A stretch of 39,481 nt of DNA from an uncultured Lachnospiraceae bacterium (GCA_905234245.1 CAJOGN010000036.1:1-39481), one strand, 5' to 3'. Positions 1 to 8,151 are shown, numbered from the stretch's first letter. Notes: a model not told the origin generated them from the letters alone. Numbers and translations are program-made.

Positions 1-2
1 AG

Positions 3-95
3 GAAATAGGCTGTGATTATATACAGGGATACTATTTTTCGAAGCCTGTACCGCAGGATGAATTCGTCGATTTTATAAGGGCTAATAATGTATAA
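3..95 (+). CDS. EAL-domain protein, C-terminal end (partial)
   Basis: The gene enters from the left edge. The frame starting at base 3 reads EIGCDYIQGYYFSKPVPQ, then an acidic/hydrophobic tail ending ANNV and TAA at 93-95. The G-C-D-Y-I-Q-G-Y-Y-F-S-K-P-x-P string is the typical last beta-strand and helix of EAL domains, the cyclic di-GMP phosphodiesterase fold. Only about 30 residues are visible, so catalytic competence and any GGDEF or PAS partner cannot be judged. It ends about 100 bp before the next gene. Confidence 0.85.
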   Translation, partial: EIGCDYIQGYYFSKPVPQDEFVDFIRANNV

Positions 96-151
96 TACCT
101 CTAATGTTTATAAATAGATAATAATTTATTCACACATTTATAACAATTATA

Positions 152-160
152 TGGTAGAAT
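152..160 (+). promoter_or_regulatory. Possible extended -10 promoter of the HD-domain operon
   Basis: TGGTAGAAT is an extended -10 (TGn plus TAGAAT) in the AT-rich gap, 37 bp before the HD gene. No -35 lies at normal spacing; a TTCACA at 129-134 would need a 20-bp spacer. Confidence 0.4.
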
Positions 161-196
161 AGGCCTGTTGTAGTGTAAATATATAAGGAAAAGTAT

Positions 197-676
197 ATGA
201 AAGAACACGATCAGATTAAGTTTAATGAGTTGATTAAGGAATACAATGATCATCCTAAGGTAAAGAGTATGCGTGAATTTATTCAGCATGGCGCTACTAC
301 AACCTACGATCATTGTCACAGAGTAGCCAGACTTAGTTATTTACTTAATCGCAAGTTACATTTACATGCTAATGAGGAGGAGCTCGTGCCAGCAGCCTTG
401 TTACACGATTTCTTCTTATATGACTGGCATAATGGACCGAAGATTCCACTTCATAAGTTCAGATTTAAGCATGGCTTTACGCATTCTAAGATCGCAGCTG
501 ATAATGCCAAAGAGGTATTTGGCATTAGTGATAAGATGCATAGTATGATTCTTTCTCACATGTGGCCACTTAACATAACTAAAGTGCCTAAGTCTAAGGA
601 AGCATTGATACTATGTGTCGCTGATAAATGTATAGCGTTAAAAGAAACATTAGCAAGAAGAAAGGAAAGAGCATGA
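197..676 (+). CDS. HD-domain protein (predicted metal-dependent phosphohydrolase)
   Basis: A 159-residue soluble protein. It carries the HD metal site: D38-H39-C-H41 in the first helix, the H70-D71 pair in LLHDFFLYDWH, H96 and H121 in the following helices, and D143 in VADKC. HD-superfamily enzymes hydrolyse phosphoester bonds of nucleotides or other substrates; the substrate cannot be read from the sequence. The start has AAGGAAAAG 7-8 bp upstream. Its stop overlaps the start of the NlpC/P60 gene (ATGA), so translation is probably coupled and it is the first gene of a four-gene operon ending with map. Confidence 0.88.
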   Translation: MKEHDQIKFNELIKEYNDHPKVKSMREFIQHGATTTYDHCHRVARLSYLLNRKLHLHANEEELVPAALLHDFFLYDWHNGPKIPLHKFRFKHGFTHSKIAADNAKEVFGISDKMHSMILSHMWPLNITKVPKSKEALILCVADKCIALKETLARRKERA

Positions 677-1770
677 AGAGTTTAATGAAGAGGGTAACAC
701 ATTCAGTTCGTCCAAAACACATTCTAGAGTGTCTTGCTGTTGCAGTTGTTATGGTGTCGCTCGTAGCATCATCTAATGTTGCCTTTGCTGCTAAGAGCGT
801 AACGCAGATTACACAAGAGAAGCAACAATTGCAGAACGAGATTAAATCTCTAGACCAGGAACTTGTTAGTATTCTTACTAATATTAATGAATTAGAATCG
901 GACATTTCACAGAAGAATGCTGACATTGCAGATGCCGAGAATGACTTAGTTGAAGCATCTAAAGCGGCAGACCAGAAGTATGAAGACATGAAGGTTCGCA
1001 TGAAATACATGTATGAGAAGGGTAATGATGACATTATTACCATTTTCTTAGAATCAGGAAGTCTGTCAGAATTTATTAACAAAGTAGAATATGCCAACAC
1101 TGTATATGAATATGACAGGACACAGCTAGATGAGTATCAGGCAATGATTAAGCAGATTGAGTCATTGAAGGCTAGTCTTGAGCAAGAGAAGGTTGCATTG
1201 CAATCACAGCAGAATAAGCTGTCTGCACAGAAGAAATCTCTTGATTCTATGATTAGTACCAAGAGAGCACAGGTGGCTGACTTCGATACACAGCTTGCCA
1301 AGGCAAGAGAGTTAGCAGCTCGTCAGGCAGCAGCTAATCAGGCGGCTGGAACAACACCTACAAGACAGGCTAATACGTCTAACGTATCAGGTGGTGGCAA
1401 GAATCCTGCTCCTGTATCAGGTACAGGCGGTGGCGCTGTAGTTGCATACGCATCTCAGTTTATCGGCAACCCTTACAAATGGGGTGGAACAGACTTGGTA
1501 AATGGATGTGACTGTTCAGGATTCGTTTACAGAGTATATCAACATTTCGGATTCGATCAGGGAAGACTTACTTCTGATGGATTCGCAACTGTTGGACAGG
1601 AAGTTAGCTATGAGAACATGCAGGCCGGCGATATCGTAGTATATAGCGGACACGTAGCTATATATGATGGTAGCGGCGGAATTGTAGAGGCTCAGAGTTC
1701 GAGAGCCGGAATTACCAATAATAGAGCAGTTAACTGCAAACCTATTATTGCCATTAGAAGAGTATTGTAA
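673..1770 (+). CDS. Secreted coiled-coil NlpC/P60 peptidoglycan hydrolase
   Basis: 365 residues from the ATG at 673, chosen over an in-frame ATG at 628 because it follows AAGGAAAG and begins a normal signal peptide (basic stretch, hydrophobic core LAVAVVMVSLVA, cleavage near AFA-AK at about 39). Residues 40-225 are Gln/Lys/Glu-rich heptads, a long coiled coil as in PcsB/CwlO-type hydrolases. A Gly/Thr/Pro linker follows. Residues about 255-365 are NlpC/P60 with catalytic Cys281 in DCSGF and His327 in SGHVAIY. The likely activity is D,L-endopeptidase cleavage of peptidoglycan stem peptides, with the coiled coil as regulatory arm (established for PcsB/CwlO, inferred here). Confidence 0.93.
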   Translation: MKSLMKRVTHSVRPKHILECLAVAVVMVSLVASSNVAFAAKSVTQITQEKQQLQNEIKSLDQELVSILTNINELESDISQKNADIADAENDLVEASKAADQKYEDMKVRMKYMYEKGNDDIITIFLESGSLSEFINKVEYANTVYEYDRTQLDEYQAMIKQIESLKASLEQEKVALQSQQNKLSAQKKSLDSMISTKRAQVADFDTQLAKARELAARQAAANQAAGTTPTRQANTSNVSGGGKNPAPVSGTGGGAVVAYASQFIGNPYKWGGTDLVNGCDCSGFVYRVYQHFGFDQGRLTSDGFATVGQEVSYENMQAGDIVVYSGHVAIYDGSGGIVEAQSSRAGITNNRAVNCKPIIAIRRVL

Positions 1771-1789
1771 TTTGATAAGGAAATAATGA

Positions 1790-2539
1790 ATGCCCCAGAC
1801 ACAGAAGGTAAAGAAGACTAGATCTAAGTTAAAAATCGTCATTTTCGTTTTAGTTATTATTGTGATTCTAGGGGGAGTAGCGTTTGGAGTATACAAAGGC
1901 ATCATGGCTAAGCAGCGCTTTGTGTTCTCCGATCACTTGAGTGATACTGCGGCTACAATTAATGGAGAGACTCTTACGTACAAGGATCTCTCCTTTTATG
2001 TGCTTTATGAAGAGCTTAAGGTGGAGAATGAGGCTAAGATATATAATCCTGAGTCTACCAAGGATTGGTGGAACACCCATATCAACGGCGAATTCATTTC
2101 CGTATCTGCCAAAAACACTGCCATGAATATGGCGATTCATGATAAGATAATGTATGACTTAGCCAAGAAGAATAATATGTCTCTAACTGAGGAGGATAGG
2201 GTACAGCTTAACTATAAGGAGACTGATTTCTGGGAGGACCTCTTAGATGAGCAAAGAGAGAGGCTCCCTGCTTCGAAGGAGTTTATCAATGAGACAATGG
2301 AGCACATCGCCTTAGGTGAGAAATACCAGGCGAAGCTGGCGGCGGATAAGCATACGAATGCTTTTGAGTATGCCTACGATGGCTATGAATACGGCCAAAT
2401 GTTAAAGAACGACTACAAGGTCGAAATCGACGATAATTATAAGAAATTAGAATTCGGTGAGATTACAATTCACCACGACAAGGTTAATTACGTCAACGGC
2501 GTTAACCTTGACAATATGAAAGAGAGATTGAAGAAGTAA
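1790..2539 (+). CDS. Membrane-anchored SurA-N/PrsA-like extracytoplasmic protein
   Basis: 249 residues. A basic N-terminus (KVKKTRSKLK) precedes one transmembrane helix at about 15-36, so the rest is probably outside the membrane. After it, TINGETLTYKDLSFYV resembles the start of SurA/PrsA N-terminal chaperone domains (VNGxxITxxE), followed by charged helices. No parvulin PPIase domain is visible, so it may be a chaperone-like domain alone. AAGG lies 9 bp upstream of the ATG. It starts 19 bp after the NlpC/P60 gene and its TAA overlaps the map ATG (TAATG). A role in folding or holding the neighbouring exported hydrolase is conjecture from context. Confidence 0.6.
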   Translation: MPQTQKVKKTRSKLKIVIFVLVIIVILGGVAFGVYKGIMAKQRFVFSDHLSDTAATINGETLTYKDLSFYVLYEELKVENEAKIYNPESTKDWWNTHINGEFISVSAKNTAMNMAIHDKIMYDLAKKNNMSLTEEDRVQLNYKETDFWEDLLDEQRERLPASKEFINETMEHIALGEKYQAKLAADKHTNAFEYAYDGYEYGQMLKNDYKVEIDDNYKKLEFGEITIHHDKVNYVNGVNLDNMKERLKK

Positions 2540-3408
2540 TGAAAATAGGAAGAAATACACCTTGCTGGTGTAACAGTGGTAGGAAATATAAGCAGTGTCA
2601 TGAGGCTTTCGACAATAAGCTGGCACATTTTTATAACGAGGGCTTTGACGTACCTGACCATGACATAATCAAGGTTGGCCCGGAGATTGACAGGATTAAG
2701 GAGAGCGCGAAGATTAACATGGCTGCATTGGATGCAGTAGCAGAAAAGATTCATGAGGGAATGACAACTCTTGAGATAGACGAGATTGTAAGTGATGTTA
2801 CAACAAGTATGGGTGGTATATGTGCGCCGCTTAATTACGATGGATTTCCCAAGAGTGTGTGTACATCTGTCAACGACCAGGTGTGTCACGGAATCCCTTC
2901 GGCAGATGTTGTGCTGCAGTCTGGAGATATTATAAATGTTGATTGTTCCACTATACTTAATGATTTCTTCTCGGATTCATCCCGTATGTTTATGATAGGA
3001 GAGGTATCAGAAGAGAAGCAGCGCCTTGTTAAGGTCGCTAAGGAGTGCTGTGATATCGGTCTTAAGGAAGTTAAGCCTTGGGAGCCTATTGGAAATGTTG
3101 GTGCAGCAATTAAGGAGCATGCACATGCTAATGGATATACAATAGTTAGAGAAATTGGTGGTCATGGTGTTGGATTTGAATTCCATGAAGAGCCTTGGGT
3201 TAGTTATGTAACTGACTGGGGAGAGGGAATGATAATGGCACCTGGCATGATGTTCACTATTGAACCTATGGTTAATATGGGCAAGCATTCAATCAAGACG
3301 GACCCAATTAATGGTTGGGAAGTAACAACAATAGATGGATTGCCATCAGCCCAGTGGGAGTATCAGGTCCTCGTGACAGAAGATGGATATGAACTGATTT
3401 CTTGGTAA
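2539..3408 (+). CDS. map: Type I methionine aminopeptidase with N-terminal SEC-C motif
   Basis: 289 residues; removes initiator Met from nascent proteins. The pita-bread catalytic residues are all present with E. coli-like spacing: substrate His117 in CHGIP and metal ligands Asp135, Asp146, His209 (GGHGVGFEFHE), Glu242 (FTIEP) and Glu274 (QWEYQ). The first 25 residues are an added SEC-C zinc motif with ligands C9, C11, C20 and H21, the same motif as at the SecA C-terminus; such extended enzymes are known in Firmicutes. It is translationally coupled to the preceding gene by TAATG. The usual map position between adk and infA is empty in this genome segment. Confidence 0.97.
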   Translation: MKIGRNTPCWCNSGRKYKQCHEAFDNKLAHFYNEGFDVPDHDIIKVGPEIDRIKESAKINMAALDAVAEKIHEGMTTLEIDEIVSDVTTSMGGICAPLNYDGFPKSVCTSVNDQVCHGIPSADVVLQSGDIINVDCSTILNDFFSDSSRMFMIGEVSEEKQRLVKVAKECCDIGLKEVKPWEPIGNVGAAIKEHAHANGYTIVREIGGHGVGFEFHEEPWVSYVTDWGEGMIMAPGMMFTIEPMVNMGKHSIKTDPINGWEVTTIDGLPSAQWEYQVLVTEDGYELISW

Positions 3409-3414
3409 ATGCGC

Positions 3415-3474
3415 AAAAATTAAGAAGAGGTATCTTACTGACTTTCTCGTCATCAATTAAGACACCCCTTCTTA
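3415..3474 (-). terminator. Rho-independent terminator of the minus-strand ncRNA
   Basis: Arms 3422-3437 and 3458-3473 form a 16-bp stem with a 20-nt loop on the minus strand, followed by AATTTTT. Two positions (3428/3467 and 3432/3463) are U-G wobbles in minus-strand RNA but A-C mismatches in plus-strand RNA. The downstream U-run also exists only on the minus strand. The functional direction is therefore minus, though it faces the 3' end of map. Confidence 0.85.
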
Positions 3475-3498
3475 TTTAGAATTCTCTATACTGTCCAA

Positions 3499-3518
3499 TG
3501 GACTGTACCACCTTTCAT
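3499..3518 (-). repeat. Twin 20-mer motif, copy 1, inside the ncRNA
   Basis: Minus-strand ATGAAAGGTGGTACAGTCCA. It matches the copy at 3738-3757 at 18 of 20 positions. The downstream bases form a TACAGTCC/GGACAGTA hairpin in this copy. Confidence 0.75.
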
Positions 3519-3685
3519 TATATTTTTTTAAGTTCGATTATCTATATCATCTATATTAAATCAAATCTTTTTGCTCTTACTCAATTCCCTTTGCGTCATC
3601 CTTTTAACTTTACTCTCTCGCTCTACAGCTTAGCTTAAATAGCTTCTATCTAAAAGTTGGCTTTTGCATCTTCATCGAATAAGAT

Positions 3686-3711
3686 CTCAACATATACCAG
3701 TTGAGCCTGGT
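3686..3711 (-). other. H-type pseudoknot in the ncRNA
   Basis: Stem 1 is 3696-3700 with 3707-3711 (ACCAG/CTGGT). The loop bases 3701-3705 pair with 3686-3690 (TTGAG/CTCAA) outside the stem. Both helices are perfect 5-mers and can coexist as a classic H-type pseudoknot. Confidence 0.6.
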
Positions 3712-3737
3712 TCCTATAGTACTATTACTTATGCTGG

Positions 3738-3757
3738 TGGACCGTACCTCCTTTCAT
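3738..3757 (-). repeat. Twin 20-mer motif, copy 2, inside the ncRNA
   Basis: Minus-strand ATGAAAGGAGGTACGGTCCA, two substitutions from copy 1, 239 bp away. It contains AAAGGAGGT, identical to a strong Shine-Dalgarno sequence, but no reading frame follows. Confidence 0.75.
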
Positions 3758-3780
3758 CAGAAATCTCATTAAATAACTTC

Positions 3781-3828
3781 TTCCCTTTTTGGAATTGTTT
3801 CCCTTTATGGAATTGTTTCCTTTGGGAA
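3781..3828 (-). repeat. Tandem tetraloop hairpins in the ncRNA
   Basis: GGAATTGTTTCC occurs at 3791-3802 and 3809-3820 with an 18-nt period. Each folds as GGAA/TTCC with a 4-nt loop. TTCCC at 3781-3785 pairs with GGGAA at 3824-3828, closing a small three-way junction around both. Confidence 0.65.
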
Positions 3829-4133
3829 TTAGTCATACGATAGGCCTTAATGAAAATGACCTGTTGACCTAATACCTAAAAGATTATCTGCGATTCATCT
3901 AATCCTCACTCATTGATAATCGCCTTTTCCTATAACTACAAGAACTATATTTAATTTCTTAATTCTCTTAGTTCTAGGTCAACTTCCAGTCATCTTCTAT
4001 AATGTAAAAGTATTGTCCACGATATCTTTTCTTCATCGCTGGTCTTCGCCATATACAATACTTTTATATCCTACCTACAACCTTCCCGCTACTGCGGTTA
4101 AGTTTGTTTTGGTTGTTCTTTGTTTGTAAGTAA

Positions 4134-4162
4134 ATAATACACTCAATTTATTTGTTTGTCAA
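4134..4162 (-). promoter_or_regulatory. Sigma-A promoter of the minus-strand ncRNA
   Basis: On the minus strand, TTGACA (4162-4157), a 17-bp spacer and TATTAT (4139-4134). This is a perfect -35 with a near-perfect -10. The predicted start is near 4127. Confidence 0.85.
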
Positions 4163-4304
4163 CAAAAAAATTGAAAATTTATAAAATATTTTCAAATTGT
4201 CGCAATTTTTCAGAAAATTTAGAGTAATTTCAGACAATTCCCAGCGTCCTATAACCAATTTATTCAATACTTGTATCAAATTTGTTTAATATAGTAGCTT
4301 TTTT

Positions 4305-4313
4305 TGTTATAAT
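4305..4313 (+). promoter_or_regulatory. secA promoter, extended -10
   Basis: TGTTATAAT, an extended -10 with a perfect TATAAT core, 90 bp before secA. The -35 region (4285-4290, TTTAAT) is poor, as often with extended -10 promoters. Transcription would start near 4320. Confidence 0.65.
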
Positions 4314-4320
4314 AGGTAAG

Positions 4321-4365
4321 AATGTTCATACGAAAGGGTCCAGAAGCGACAACTAACATTTCGTA
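4321..4365 (+). promoter_or_regulatory. secA 5' leader with two competing stems
   Basis: AATGTT 4321-4326 can pair with AACATT 4355-4360, and TACGAAA 4329-4335 with TTTCGTA 4359-4365. The two share bases 4359-4360, so they largely exclude each other. The secA ribosome binding site (AAGGAG 4391-4396) lies downstream and is not enclosed. Confidence 0.35.
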
Positions 4366-4403
4366 GGAATATGGTTAAGTAAGATATACTAAGGAGTAAT
4401 AAA

Positions 4404-6968
4404 ATGGGTTTATTAGATAGTATTTTTGGAACTCACAGTGAGCGTGAGGTTAAGATAGTAGAGAAGACAGTAGATAAGATAGAGGCTTTAAGGCCTGATA
4501 TGATGAAGCTGTCTGATGAGGAGCTTAGAGCTAAGACAGATTATTTCAAGAAGCGTCTTAGTGAGGGCGAGACATTAGATGATATTCTTGTTGAAGCATT
4601 TGCAGTAGTTAGAGAGGCATCAAGAAGAGTGCTTGGAATGGAGCACTTCAGAGTGCAGCTTATTGGTGGAATAATTCTTCACCAGGGACGTATTGCAGAG
4701 ATGAAGACTGGTGAAGGTAAGACACTTGCTGCAACAGCACCTGCTTATCTTAATGCGCTAGAGGGCAAGGGAGTTCACATCGTAACAGTTAACGATTACC
4801 TTGCTAAGCGTGATGCCACTGAGATGGGTAAGCTTCATGAATTCCTTGGACTAACCTGTGCTGCTGTATTAAGCGACATGGAGAGAGACGAGAGGAGAGA
4901 AGCATATAATTGTGATATTACTTATATAACTAACAACGAGGATGGATTTGATTATCTTCGTGACAACATGGTTGTATATGAGAACCAGCTTGTACAGCGC
5001 GGCCTACATTATGCAATTATTGATGAGGTGGATTCAGTTCTTATTGATGAGGCTAGAACACCACTTATCATATCTGGTCAGTCAGGTAAGTCAACTAAGC
5101 TCTACGAGGCCTGTGATGTGTTGGCTCGCCAGCTGCAGCGTGGTGAGGATCTTCCTGAGTTCTCTAAGATGGACGCTATTATGGGCGTCGTTCAGGAGGA
5201 GACAGGTGACTTCATCGTTAATGAGAAGGACAAGGTTGTTAACCTTACTGCAAGAGGTGTTAAGAAGACAGAGCAGTTCTTCAAGATTGATAACTTAGCT
5301 GATGCAGAGAACCTAGAGATTCAGCACAATGTTATCCTTGCTCTTCGTGCACACAATTTAATGCATAGAGATCAGGATTATGTAGTACAGGATGATCAGA
5401 TTCTTATTGTAGATTCATTTACAGGTCGTATCATGCCAGGTCGTCGTTATTCAGATGGTCTTCATCAGGCCATTGAGGCGAAGGAGCATGTTAAGGTTAA
5501 GAGAGAGTCAATGACACTTGCTACAATCACCTTCCAGAATTTCTTCAACAAATACGAAAAGAAGGCAGGAATGACTGGTACAGGTCTTACAGAGGAGCAG
5601 GAGTTTAGAGATATCTACGGTATGGACGTAATCGAGATTCCTACCAATAAGCCAATGATTAGAATTGACCATGACGATGCCGTATATAAAACTAAGAATG
5701 GAAAATATATATCAGTAATTGAGGACGTTAAGCAGTCTCATGCTAAGGGCCAGCCAGTTCTTGTTGGTACAATTACAATTGATGTATCAGAAGAGATTTC
5801 AAGGCGACTTCGTAAGGAAGGTATTCCTCACAATGTGTTAAATGCGAAATACCACGAGAAGGAAGCTGAAATTATCGCAGAGGCTGGTAAGCATGGAGCA
5901 GTTACAATTGCTACTAATATGGCAGGTCGTGGTACTGATATTAAGCTTGATGAGGAAGCTAAGGCTGCAGGCGGTCTTAAGATTATAGGAACTGAACGAC
6001 ATGAGGCTCGTCGTATTGATAACCAGCTTCGTGGACGTTCTGGTCGTCAAGGTGACATTGGAGAATCTAAGTTCTATGTATCCCTTGAGGATGACCTTAT
6101 GAGACTCTTCGGTTCAGAGCGACTAATGAATATATTCAATTCTCTTGGTGTTGAAGAGACAGATGAGATTCAGCACAAGATGCTTAGCAACGCCCTTGAG
6201 AATGCTCAGAAGAAGATAGAGAGTAACAACTTCGCAATCAGAAAGAACCTCCTAGAATACGATCAGGTTATGAATGACCAGCGTGAGCTTATCTATGAGC
6301 AGAGAAAGAGAGTTCTTGCAGGCGAGGATATGAAGGAACAGATTCTTGGAATGGTTAAGACTGACCTTGAGGGAGCAATCGATATGTGCTGCTCTGATGA
6401 GGTGCCAGTCGATAAATGGGACCTTGCAGAGATGAATTCAGTCATCCGCGACATTATCCCATTCCCGCCATTTGATGCTGCTACATTAGATGATGTCAAC
6501 AGCGTAGATGACCTTAAGGAGAAGCTTCTTAACAAGGCATACGAAATGTACGAAGCTAAGGAAGCAGAATTCCCTGAGCCAGACCAGTTTAGAGAGATTG
6601 AAAGAGTTGTTCTTCTTCGTGTAATCGACCAGAAATGGATGGATGAGATTGACGATATGGAACAGCTCCGTCAGGGTATTGGACTTCAGGCCTATGGTCA
6701 GAGAAATCCAGTAGATGAATATAAGATGGCAAGTTATGATATGGTGGATGCCATGAACGAAGCCATTCGTACAGATACAGTTAAGATGCTTTATCGTGTT
6801 CGCATTGAGAAGAAGATGGAGCGTGAAGAGGTTGCTAAGGAGACAGGAACTAACAAGGAAGAAAGTGTTAAGGGACCTATGAGAAGGAAGGAAGAGAAGA
6901 TTCGACCTAATAGCCCATGTCCATGTGGTTCTGGTAAGAAATACAAGTTCTGCCATGGACGCAGATAA
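4404..6968 (+). CDS. secA: Preprotein translocase ATPase SecA
   Basis: 854 residues, usual length. SecA drives secretory preproteins through SecYEG at the inner face of the membrane. Walker A is at 100-107 (MKTGEGKT) and the DEAD-type Walker B at 207-210 (DEVD). Further features are TPLIISG, the [11 protein letters not shown] and [11 protein letters not shown] helicase motifs of NBD2, and the two-helix/wing region ending [16 protein letters not shown]. The C-terminal SEC-C zinc motif has C839, C841, C850 and H851. AAGGAG lies 7 bp before the ATG. It stands alone; the next transcript starts with a riboswitch. SecY is encoded at 31305 in the same window. Confidence 0.99.
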   Translation: MGLLDSIFGTHSEREVKIVEKTVDKIEALRPDMMKLSDEELRAKTDYFKKRLSEGETLDDILVEAFAVVREASRRVLGMEHFRVQLIGGIILHQGRIAEMKTGEGKTLAATAPAYLNALEGKGVHIVTVNDYLAKRDATEMGKLHEFLGLTCAAVLSDMERDERREAYNCDITYITNNEDGFDYLRDNMVVYENQLVQRGLHYAIIDEVDSVLIDEARTPLIISGQSGKSTKLYEACDVLARQLQRGEDLPEFSKMDAIMGVVQEETGDFIVNEKDKVVNLTARGVKKTEQFFKIDNLADAENLEIQHNVILALRAHNLMHRDQDYVVQDDQILIVDSFTGRIMPGRRYSDGLHQAIEAKEHVKVKRESMTLATITFQNFFNKYEKKAGMTGTGLTEEQEFRDIYGMDVIEIPTNKPMIRIDHDDAVYKTKNGKYISVIEDVKQSHAKGQPVLVGTITIDVSEEISRRLRKEGIPHNVLNAKYHEKEAEIIAEAGKHGAVTIATNMAGRGTDIKLDEEAKAAGGLKIIGTERHEARRIDNQLRGRSGRQGDIGESKFYVSLEDDLMRLFGSERLMNIFNSLGVEETDEIQHKMLSNALENAQKKIESNNFAIRKNLLEYDQVMNDQRELIYEQRKRVLAGEDMKEQILGMVKTDLEGAIDMCCSDEVPVDKWDLAEMNSVIRDIIPFPPFDAATLDDVNSVDDLKEKLLNKAYEMYEAKEAEFPEPDQFREIERVVLLRVIDQKWMDEIDDMEQLRQGIGLQAYGQRNPVDEYKMASYDMVDAMNEAIRTDTVKMLYRVRIEKKMEREEVAKETGTNKEESVKGPMRRKEEKIRPNSPCPCGSGKKYKFCHGRR

Positions 6969-6988
6969 AGACCATATAAGATAAAAAC

Positions 6989-7176
6989 TATATAGATGAA
7001 TACATAGCTTATGATGTAGCAATGCTTAATAGGGAATTCGGTGAGAATCCGAAGCAACAGCCATTACTGTATTAGATGAGATGATTAATAGACCATTGAG
7101 CCATGAAGCTTGAGAAGGTTAATCAGCGCGTACTTAGCATAAGTATATAGTCTTAAGTCAGGAGACCTGTCATAAG
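6989..7176 (+). promoter_or_regulatory. Cobalamin riboswitch (AdoCbl type)
   Basis: The conserved core is readable: AGGGAATTCGGTGAGAATCC at 7031-7050 matches the GGGAA-GGTG-GAATCC junction. GAAGCAACAGCCATTACTGT (7051-7070) matches the GC-ACAGCC-CTACTGT stretch. GAGCCATGAAGC (7098-7109) and AGTCAGGAGACCTGTC (7156-7171) are the later B12-box and 3' elements. Boundaries are approximate. It precedes the DUF4430/ECF operon with an intrinsic terminator in between, so cobalamin binding should cause premature termination and repress corrinoid uptake. Confidence 0.92.
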
Positions 7177-7260
7177 GGAGGATTATTTTGCTTGGGTGAT
7201 GGAGCAAAAGATGACGCGTATAGGTCTGAGTTCGACAAATAGTTGGACTCTGCTTTGAGT

Positions 7261-7317
7261 ATCGTATTTTCGACGATAATATTCCCTGTTATGTATAGAG
7301 CATAGCGGGGTTTTTTT
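7261..7317 (+). terminator. Riboswitch expression-platform terminator
   Basis: CCCTGTTATG 7284-7293 pairs with CATAGCGGGG 7301-7310 (10 bp, two G-U) with a 7-nt loop, followed by seven T at 7311-7317. A small ATCGT/ACGAT hairpin at 7261-7277 stands directly upstream. Position between riboswitch and first gene fits a transcriptional OFF switch. Confidence 0.88.
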
Positions 7318-7344
7318 GTATCAGATAAGAGTTGGAATATTATT

Positions 7345-8151
7345 ATGGAAGAGTTTAAGAGAAAAGCAGCGGAATTCTGGCAAGATAAGAAGAAGCGTAA
7401 GGGAGCAATAATTGGGTTAATCGTTACTGCTGCTGTAATAGCTTCGGTTACTACAGTAACAATAACAAGTGTCAACAGCTCGACAGGTGATAACACAGGT
7501 AACAGCACTGCCACTAATAGTACGCTTGTAGGCGCACAGGGAGCGTTACCCTTTAACACCACCTCTCCTGAGGGTCAGACAAATGCAGCGTCTCAGCCGG
7601 ATTTGACTAGACAGATGGCATCTAATGAAGCCCAATCGGGTGAGGCAAATTTAGACGCTCCTAGAGTCAATGGAAGCGGAGTAAAAGCAGACGCAGCACA
7701 TAACGGTATAGGTAATGTCAACGAGCAGTCTGATAATATAGATAACCCACAGGCTGCTGAGCCGGTTGCTGTTATATGCACTATAGCCATTGATTGTTCC
7801 TCAATCAGTGGCAACGGAATACTCAGTGCGGCAGGAAAGCCCTGGCTTGAACCCTACGCCGCCAATCCGAGCATACTAAGTCCTGTGGAGATTAAGGTAA
7901 ATGATGCTAACGGTGATGGCAGAGTAGGAGTTGATGAGGCTGTTAAGCAGGCCTGCAATACTTATGGAATACAATATGAATTCAAAGGAGGTTCATATCT
8001 TAAGGGGCTGAACTACTTATATGAATTCGACGCAGGCAAGAACAGTGGATGGATGTACAGCGTCAATGGTATCAATCCCAATAAGGGCTGCAATTCATAC
8101 TACCTAAACGGTGGCGAGGACATATTATGGTATTACGTGATAAGCTATTAA
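7345..8151 (+). CDS. Membrane-anchored DUF4430 (transcobalamin C-domain-like) protein
   Basis: 268 residues. A basic N-terminus and one transmembrane helix (20-41) are followed by an Asn/Ser/Thr/Gly-rich spacer to about 138. A DUF4430-type domain runs from about 141 to 268, with the family hallmarks YLYEFDAGKNSGWMYSVNG, a Gly-Cys-Asn segment and a C-terminal W-Y-Y. DUF4430 is the fold of the C-terminal cobalamin-binding domain of transcobalamin and intrinsic factor. D187-A-N-G-D-G-R-V-G-V-D-E198 fits an EF-hand calcium-loop pattern. As first gene after the cobalamin riboswitch, overlapping EcfT by 25 bp, it is inferred to bind corrinoids outside the membrane and hand them to the transporter. 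Confidence 0.85.
   Translation: MEEFKRKAAEFWQDKKKRKGAIIGLIVTAAVIASVTTVTITSVNSSTGDNTGNSTATNSTLVGAQGALPFNTTSPEGQTNAASQPDLTRQMASNEAQSGEANLDAPRVNGSGVKADAAHNGIGNVNEQSDNIDNPQAAEPVAVICTIAIDCSSISGNGILSAAGKPWLEPYAANPSILSPVEIKVNDANGDGRVGVDEAVKQACNTYGIQYEFKGGSYLKGLNYLYEFDAGKNSGWMYSVNGINPNKGCNSYYLNGGEDILWYYVISY

Larger units (their letters stand above)
3415..4127 (-). ncRNA. Predicted large structured noncoding RNA (about 710 nt)
   Basis: No frame holds a credible protein, yet the minus strand has a sigma-A promoter (4134-4162), a wobble-paired terminator (3415-3474) and dense helices between them. By plus coordinates these are: 4086-4089/4094-4097 (CCGC/GCGG); a 12-bp stem 4005-4016/4055-4066 with inner CCACGAT 4017-4023/4035-4042; a 9-bp perfect stem 3863-3871/3975-3983 abutting 3942-3947/3969-3974; 3890-3895/3918-3923 with alternative 3882-3888/3915-3921; two GGAA/TTCC tetraloop hairpins inside 3781-3785/3824-3828; and an H-type pseudoknot at 3686-3711. 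Size and ornateness recall the ROOL, GOLLD and OLE RNA classes, but I cannot match it to any. tmRNA, RNase P and SRP hallmarks were not seen. It is divergent from secA. Confidence 0.72.

Noticed and set aside
3738..3757. T-box antiterminator (GGTGGTAC resembles the T-box)
   Set aside because: The GGGTGGNACCGCG core and the Stem I specifier features are absent, and no gene follows on that strand.
3415..4127. tmRNA, RNase P RNA or SRP RNA
   Set aside because: No tag-peptide frame, no GAGGAAAGTCC-type core, and no GGAAG SRP apical motif was found.
3409..4403. Decayed protein gene or missed coding region
   Set aside because: No frame shows protein-like composition or motifs, while minus-strand promoter, terminator and helices explain the sequence better.
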